A stretch of DNA of 64,000 nt, from contig JAQGMG010000003.1 of the NCBI GenBank assembly GCA_028292485.1, forward strand, positions 46,545-110,544, written 5' to 3'. Source of the stretch: Rhodocyclales bacterium. Its GTDB lineage: Bacteria > Pseudomonadota > Gammaproteobacteria > Burkholderiales > Rhodocyclaceae. Position 1 is the stretch's first letter, and every line of letters starts with the position of its first letter. Of this stretch, positions 58,310 to 64,000 are shown in pieces. The notes beneath the pieces are model-generated. The model ran no database searches, was not told the origin of the DNA, and was given only the letters and a program-made list of their open reading frames with translations. The position numbers and the translations under genes are program-made.

Positions 58310-58924
58310 GTGCTGGACATCCTCCGAGCCGCCGGTTGGCCCATCTATTTCCTTCTCGTTGCATCGATCATCTCGCTGGCCCTCATCATCGAACGCGGCA
58401 TTTCATTGCGGCGTGGTGTGATCGTGCCCCCCGGGTTCCTCGAAAAACTTGTCGCCGAATTGCGCCAGAGCGGTGTGAGTGACGATCTGGTCAAGCGCGT
58501 GCATGCGCATTCGCCATTGGGACGAATACTCGCTGCCGGCTTGCGCAACGTGCGTGCGTCGCGCGAGGTGATGAAAGAGGCGATCGAGGAGGCGGGCCAT
58601 GCGGTCGCGCATGATCTCGAACGCTTTCTCACCACGCTTGGCACCATCGCCACGGTCAGTCCGCTGATGGGCCTGTTCGGCACCGTCATCGGCATGATCG
58701 AACTCTTCGGTGCACAGAATCCGGCGGGCGGCGGCACGGATCCGCAACAGCTCGCGCACGGCATTTCGGTGGCGCTGTACAACACCGGCTTCGGTCTGAT
58801 GATCGCCATTCCTTCGCTGATCGCGCATCGCCACTATCGTGCGCAGGTCGACAGCATCATTGTCGAGATGGAGCAGCAAGCCATTCGTCTCGTCGATGTC
58901 GTGCACGGCGAACGGAAGAAATGA
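58310..58924 (+). CDS. exbB: ExbB/TolQ-family proton channel protein
   Basis: 204 residues of the MotA/TolQ/ExbB family with three membrane helices (WPIYFLLVASIISLALIIERG, then two in the C-terminal half containing TLGTIATVSPLMGLFGTVIGMIELF and FGLMIAIPSLIAHRHY). With ExbD it uses the proton gradient to energise TonB-type transport. The GTG at 58310 is preferred because GGGAG precedes it and the family starts LDILRAAGWP; an upstream in-frame start at 58226 exists. First gene of exbB-exbD-lpxK-Trm112-kdsB. Confidence 0.9.
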   Translation: MLDILRAAGWPIYFLLVASIISLALIIERGISLRRGVIVPPGFLEKLVAELRQSGVSDDLVKRVHAHSPLGRILAAGLRNVRASREVMKEAIEEAGHAVAHDLERFLTTLGTIATVSPLMGLFGTVIGMIELFGAQNPAGGGTDPQQLAHGISVALYNTGFGLMIAIPSLIAHRHYRAQVDSIIVEMEQQAIRLVDVVHGERKK

Positions 58925-58967
58925 AATCGACCGGCAATCACTGACAAAGCGCCAAGGAATAAAACAT

Positions 58968-59390
58968 ATGGACTTCCGTCGCGGACGTGCCAAGGAAGAG
59001 CTGGAGATCAACCTGATCCCGCTCATCGACGTGCTGCTGGTGATCATCATCTTCCTGATGCTGACCACGACCTACTCGCGCTTCTCGGGGCTGGAAATCA
59101 ATCTGCCCACGGCTGACTCGCAGAGCACGCAAGACAAGTCTGACGAGATCGACGTCGCCGTCACGGCGCGTGGTGAGATCATCGTGAATCGCTCGCCGGT
59201 GGGCAGTACCGATGTCGCCGTCATAGCCGAAGCGCTGAAGCGGGCCATGCCTGCCAGTGCTGCCAAACCGCCGGTGCTGGTCATCAACGCCGATGCGCTG
59301 GCCACTCACCAACGCGTCATCGATGTGATGCAGGCCGCGCAACGGGCGGGCTTGCCGTATGTGTCTTTTGCCACCCAGGCAACGCACTAG
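58968..59390 (+). CDS. exbD: ExbD/TolR-family biopolymer transport protein
   Basis: 140 residues: a short cytoplasmic tail, one membrane helix (LIPLIDVLLVIIIFLML) with the key aspartate D21, and a periplasmic domain. Partner of ExbB. AAGGA precedes the ATG. No tonB gene is adjacent; the only TonB-like gene in the window is at 3.1-3.8 kb. Confidence 0.92.
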   Translation: MDFRRGRAKEELEINLIPLIDVLLVIIIFLMLTTTYSRFSGLEINLPTADSQSTQDKSDEIDVAVTARGEIIVNRSPVGSTDVAVIAEALKRAMPASAAKPPVLVINADALATHQRVIDVMQAAQRAGLPYVSFATQATH

Positions 59391-59399
59391 CACTCGCTG

Positions 59400-60413
59400 A
59401 TGCCGCGCAGCACACCCTTCTGGTGGGCCACGCGCGGCCCGCTTGCCTGGCCGCAGCTCCCGTTTTCCGCCCTCTTTGCTGGTGTGTCCGCGCTGCGCCG
59501 TCTGGCTTGGCGCTCGGGCTGCTTCAAGGCTCAACGTCTGCTCGTTCCCGTTGTGATCGTCGGCAATGTCGCAGCAGGCGGGAGCGGCAAGACGCCCGTG
59601 GTGATCTGGCTGGCCGATGCACTGCGCCAGCACGGCTGGACGCCCGGCATCATCTCGCGTGGCTATGGCGGACGTGCCACGGGTCCAACGGCTGTCGGGC
59701 CACAGAGCGACCCGGCCGAAGTTGGCGATGAGGCGGTATTGATGAGTCGCCGCACCGGCGCACCGGTATGGATTGGCCGTGATCGTCCCGCTGTCGGGCG
59801 GGCGCTTCTGGCAGCACACGCGAATGTAAATGTCATCATCAGCGACGATGGTCTGCAGCATTACCGCCTCGCGCGCGACGTTGAAATCGTGGTGCTCGAC
59901 GAGCGCGTTCTCGGCAATGCGCTGCCCTTGCCGGCCGGGCCCATGCGCGAGCCACTCTGCCGGGTGCGCAAGGCGCAACTGGCAATCCTGCATGGCGAGA
60001 GCAGCGCACGCACACGCCGCGCCATTGGCAAGGTCAACACTGCGCACATGTCGCTGACTGCCGGACTTTTTTACCGCTTGCAGAATCCCGCGGAGCAGGC
60101 GGACGCCACGCAGTTGCAGCCGCTCATGCTCAAGGCGGTGGCGGGCATAGGCCGCCCGGAGCGGTTCTTCGAGAGCTTGCGTGCGCTCGGGCTGGCGCCA
60201 CGCGATATGCGTGCCTTTCCCGATCACCATGTGTTCTCGGCGCGCGATCTCGCACTCGATGGCGCCAATGCGCTGCTGATGACGGAGAAGGATGCGATAA
60301 AATGCCGGGCAATTGCGCCCGAGCAGACATGGGTCTTGCCTGTCGATGCCAGCATCGATGCCGCGGCGCTGAATTACATACTGGAGTGTCTGCATGGACC
60401 CGAAGCTGCTTGA
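59400..60413 (+). CDS. lpxK: Tetraacyldisaccharide 4'-kinase LpxK
   Basis: 337 residues. A membrane-associated P-loop kinase that adds the 4' phosphate to the lipid A precursor. The Walker A segment [13 protein letters not shown] ends at K64-T65, and ISRGYGG and [11 protein letters not shown] are typical. It starts 9 bases after exbD and overlaps Trm112 by 20 bases. Confidence 0.95.
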   Translation: MPRSTPFWWATRGPLAWPQLPFSALFAGVSALRRLAWRSGCFKAQRLLVPVVIVGNVAAGGSGKTPVVIWLADALRQHGWTPGIISRGYGGRATGPTAVGPQSDPAEVGDEAVLMSRRTGAPVWIGRDRPAVGRALLAAHANVNVIISDDGLQHYRLARDVEIVVLDERVLGNALPLPAGPMREPLCRVRKAQLAILHGESSARTRRAIGKVNTAHMSLTAGLFYRLQNPAEQADATQLQPLMLKAVAGIGRPERFFESLRALGLAPRDMRAFPDHHVFSARDLALDGANALLMTEKDAIKCRAIAPEQTWVLPVDASIDAAALNYILECLHGPEAA

Positions 60414-60572
60414 GATCCTCGTCTGTCCCGTCTGCAAGGGGCCGCTGGATTATCGCAAGGCCGACAAGGAACTGGTTTGCAGACCCTGTCGCCTCGCCTA
60501 CGCAATCAACGACGGCATCCCGGTGATGCTGGCCGATGAGGCCCGCGCGCTGTCGGCGGAGGACGTGCAGCA

Positions 60573-60576
<4 letters not shown>
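60394..60576 (+). CDS. Trm112-family zinc protein (YcaR-like)
   Basis: 60 residues with a zinc site C11/C14 and C29/C32 (CPVC, CRPC). The family start [18 protein letters not shown] is exact. Its bacterial role is not settled, but it is regularly found between lpxK and kdsB. It overlaps lpxK by 20 bases and kdsB by four. Confidence 0.94.
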
Positions 60577-62058
<1,482 letters not shown>

Positions 62059-62071
62059 TTTATCTGTCATG

Positions 62072-62102
62072 AAAAAAAGCGGAGCTGCGGCTCCGCTTTT
62101 TT
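62072..62102 (+). terminator. Terminator of adk
   Basis: GCGGAGC pairs with GCTCCGC around TGCG, with seven As before and six Ts after. The dispersed repeat begins three bases later. Confidence 0.94.
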
Positions 62103-62104
62103 CT

Positions 62105-62183
62105 GTCATTCCCGCGAAAGCGGGAATCCACTTGATGGTACATATCTCACGTAGAAGTGGATTCCCGCTTTCGCGGGAATGAC
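62105..62183. repeat. MITE-like dispersed repeat, copy 2
   Basis: 79 bases with perfect 29-base inverted arms (62105-62133 and 62155-62183), beginning GTCATTCCCGCGAAAGCGGG. The right arm, read in reverse, is identical over about 34 bases to the left arm of copy 1 at 46192. The element fills the gap between the adk terminator and the murJ stop (62188). Confidence 0.88.
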
Positions 62184-62187
62184 TTCA

Positions 62188-63726
62188 TTAATGAGCGCCA
62201 CGCTTCTTGAAATCCGCCGGGCGAAAGCCGAGCACGAATAACGTCGCGAAGTAACTGCCTGCGGCGATGCACATCAGCCCCCCGAGCCACAGCACGCGTT
62301 TGCCTGCGGAGAGGTGCTCCCAGCTTGCCTGCTGACCCATGCTCAGCCATAAAGCGAGCCCCATCACGATCAAGGCCACGATCAGTTTTCCGATGAAACC
62401 GCGCCAGCCGGGCAGCGGTGTGAAGCTGCCGTTCTTGCGCAGGCCACGATAGAGCAAAGTCGCGTTCAGCGTTGCGGCCAGCCCGATGGAAAGCGCCAGC
62501 CCGGCGTGCTGCAAGGGCCCGACCAGGACCAGATTCATTAGCTGTGTAGCGATCAGCGAGATCACCGCGTATTTCAGTGGCGTGCGGATGTCCTGGCGCG
62601 AATAAAAGGCAGGGGCAAGGATTTTCACGAAGATCAGCCCCAATAATCCGACGCTGTAGGCGATCAGGGCCTCGTGGGTTCGCAGCGTGTCGGTAAACGT
62701 GAAAGCACCGTGCTGGAACAGCGTCGAAGCCAAGGGCACTGCCAGCAGCATCATGCCGACCGAGGCCGGCGCGGTAAGCAGACAGGCTACCCGCAAGCCC
62801 CAATCCAGTGTCGCCGAGAATCCCTGGGTGTCGTTCTGCGCCTTCATCTTCGACAGGCTGGGCAGCAGGATGGTCCCCAGCGCTGCGCCGAGCATGCCCA
62901 TCGGAAACTCCATTAACCTATCGGCATAATTGAGCCATGAGATGCTGCCGGTCGGCAGCCACGACGCAAACGAGGTATTGATCAGCAGGCTGATCTGCGC
63001 GACCGAAACGCCAATCGTGGCGGGCAGCATCAGTTTGAGGATGCGCATGACGCCGGGATCTTTCGTCGAGATCGCGAAGCGCGGCAGCATGCCGATGCGC
63101 ATCAATGCGGGAACCTGGATCGCCAGTTGTAATACGCCACCGATGAAGGCGCCCCAGGCGAGCGCATCGATGGGACGAGCGAAATATGGTGCGGCGAACA
63201 CCATCATCAGGATGGAGCTGATATTGAGCAGCACCGGCGTGAAGGCCGGTATCGAAAAACGATTCCAGGTATTGAGCACACCGGCGGAGACGGCGACCAT
63301 CGCCTGGAAAAAAATGTAGGGAAAGGTGATGCGTGTCAGTGATACGGCCAGCTCGAATTTGTCCGAGTGCTCGGAAAATCCGCTTGCCGTGGCATAAATG
63401 ATCCACGGGGCACCGATAACGCCCAGCACCGATACGGCAAGGACTACCAGCCCCAGGAGACTGGCGACGTGGCTGATCAGCGCATGTGTCTCTTCGGGAC
63501 TACGCTTGTTCCGGTACTCCGCGATGATGGGTACGAACGCTTGAGAGAAGGCGCCTTCGGCAAACAGGCGTCGTAAGAGGTTGGGCAGGCGGAAGGCGAC
63601 GTTGAAGGCATCGGTCAACATGCCGGCAGCGAAATAGTGAGCAATCAGCATCTCGCGCACAAGACCGAGAATGCGGGAGATCAGCGTCAGGCCACTGATC
63701 CGGGCAAGTGCCTGGAGTAGATTCAC
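62188..63726 (-). CDS. murJ: Lipid II flippase MurJ (MviN)
   Basis: 512 residues with about 14 membrane helices, of the MOP superfamily. It flips lipid II across the inner membrane for peptidoglycan synthesis. The N-terminal LLQALARISGLTLISRILGLVREMLIA and the FRLPNLLRRLFAEGAFSQAFVPI block are diagnostic. The frame opens at a TTG at 63780, but the GTG at 63726 gives the family start (NLLQAL). No strong ribosome site is visible for either. Divergent from rpsT. Confidence 0.93.
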   Translation of the reverse strand: MNLLQALARISGLTLISRILGLVREMLIAHYFAAGMLTDAFNVAFRLPNLLRRLFAEGAFSQAFVPIIAEYRNKRSPEETHALISHVASLLGLVVLAVSVLGVIGAPWIIYATASGFSEHSDKFELAVSLTRITFPYIFFQAMVAVSAGVLNTWNRFSIPAFTPVLLNISSILMMVFAAPYFARPIDALAWGAFIGGVLQLAIQVPALMRIGMLPRFAISTKDPGVMRILKLMLPATIGVSVAQISLLINTSFASWLPTGSISWLNYADRLMEFPMGMLGAALGTILLPSLSKMKAQNDTQGFSATLDWGLRVACLLTAPASVGMMLLAVPLASTLFQHGAFTFTDTLRTHEALIAYSVGLLGLIFVKILAPAFYSRQDIRTPLKYAVISLIATQLMNLVLVGPLQHAGLALSIGLAATLNATLLYRGLRKNGSFTPLPGWRGFIGKLIVALIVMGLALWLSMGQQASWEHLSAGKRVLWLGGLMCIAAGSYFATLFVLGFRPADFKKRGAH

Positions 63727-63821
63727 GTCGAATAAGAGCTGTTGGAAACTGGGGCGAGCGTACTTGGCGGGCTGGGGCAATGCAATGGGCTTTGCGCCAA
63801 GGGATAGCAGGTGCGAAGGGC

Positions 63822-63850
63822 TTGCAATCGGACACTGACTGCATTAAGAT
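63822..63850 (+). promoter_or_regulatory. Putative sigma-70 promoter of rpsT
   Basis: TTGCAA (63822-63827) and TAAGAT (63845-63850) are separated by exactly 17 bases, 36 bases before the rpsT start. Each box matches the consensus at four of six positions. Confidence 0.55.
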
Positions 63851-63886
63851 CACCGGCTCTCGTTAAACCGAACCGGAATTACAGAT

Positions 63887-64000
63887 ATGGCCAATACGGC
63901 ACAGGCACGCAAACGCGCGCGTCAAACGGTCAAGGCAAATGCGCACAACTCCAGTCTGCGCTCCCGTCTGCGCACAGCCATCAAGGCTGTTCGCAAAGCG
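63887..64000 (+). CDS. rpsT: 30S ribosomal protein S20 (partial, runs off the window)
   Basis: The first 38 codons are present. The start [13 protein letters not shown] and the Lys/Arg-rich helix ([15 protein letters not shown]) are the S20 signature. S20 binds 16S rRNA early in small-subunit assembly. The murJ/rpsT divergent pair is common in Betaproteobacteria. Confidence 0.95.
   Translation, partial: MANTAQARKRARQTVKANAHNSSLRSRLRTAIKAVRKA

Noticed and set aside
58938..60437. 499-codon open frame on the minus strand opposite exbD and lpxK
   Set aside because: It is antisense to genes with clear family motifs, is rich in Arg, His and Gln as expected of shadow frames, and has no recognisable domain.

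Overview
The window reads as a chromosomal segment of a betaproteobacterium, most likely of the order Burkholderiales (possibly near Oxalobacteraceae). That placement is an inference from conserved neighbourhoods: fur/bamE/dapB, exbB-exbD-lpxK-Trm112-kdsB-adk, murJ opposite rpsT, a CcsA-like gene opposite ffh, engB next to hemB, and a complete type IV pilus minor-pilin operon. No phage, insertion sequence or CRISPR array is visible. Nearly all of the sequence is packed core-genome coding DNA.

Layout. 0-3 kb: a possible upstream gene tail, yaaA, an M14 carboxypeptidase, queF and a tRNA-Thr(CGT). 3.1-12 kb (minus strand): fimT-pilV-pilW-pilX-pilY1-pilE, followed by a TonB-like gene whose reading frame runs through the pilE terminator. 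12-16.5 kb: aceB and the monomeric NADP-isocitrate dehydrogenase, convergent, with a 48-residue basic peptide between them. 16.7-22.4 kb: a TPR response regulator with Glu in place of the phosphoacceptor Asp, oligopeptidase B and aspS. 22.6-27.7 kb: a DUF502 membrane protein, an FmdB-type zinc ribbon protein, pilD, pilC and pilB. 27.8-37 kb: a CorC/HlyC transporter, a CcsA-like protein, ffh, an FN3 lipoprotein, DUF455, cytochrome c4, engB, hemB and a HAD nucleotidase. 37-41.6 kb: bioB-nhaD-bioC, comF and trmL. 41.9-46.1 kb: a hexuronate block, kdgK-uxaB-uxaA. 46.3-48.2 kb: fur, bamE and dapB. 48.2-52 kb: the only accessory-looking stretch, with an unassigned leader region, a secreted jelly-roll-like protein, a chemoreceptor and an orphan motD behind a sigma-28-like promoter. 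52-64 kb: a DMT transporter, an FMN glutamate-synthase-like protein, nadC, sodB, xseA, exbB, exbD, lpxK, Trm112, kdsB, adk, murJ and the start of rpsT.

How the genes work together. Two clusters supply most of a type IV pilus (minor pilins and the PilY1 tip protein; assembly ATPase, platform protein and prepilin peptidase). uxaB, uxaA and kdgK would take tagaturonate through altronate and 2-keto-3-deoxygluconate (KDG) to KDPG; the isomerase, aldolase, uptake system and regulator are not here. aceB and icd represent the two sides of the isocitrate branch point.

The most interesting non-coding signal is a probable small RNA on the minus strand between engB and hemB (about 35036-35170). It is a chain of hairpins with C-rich loops, one displaying CACCUCC, the complement of the Shine-Dalgarno sequence. 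Also worth a second look: a leader peptide plus terminator (attenuator-like) before the FN3 lipoprotein, two copies of a MITE-like inverted repeat, and the terminator embedded in the TonB-like gene.
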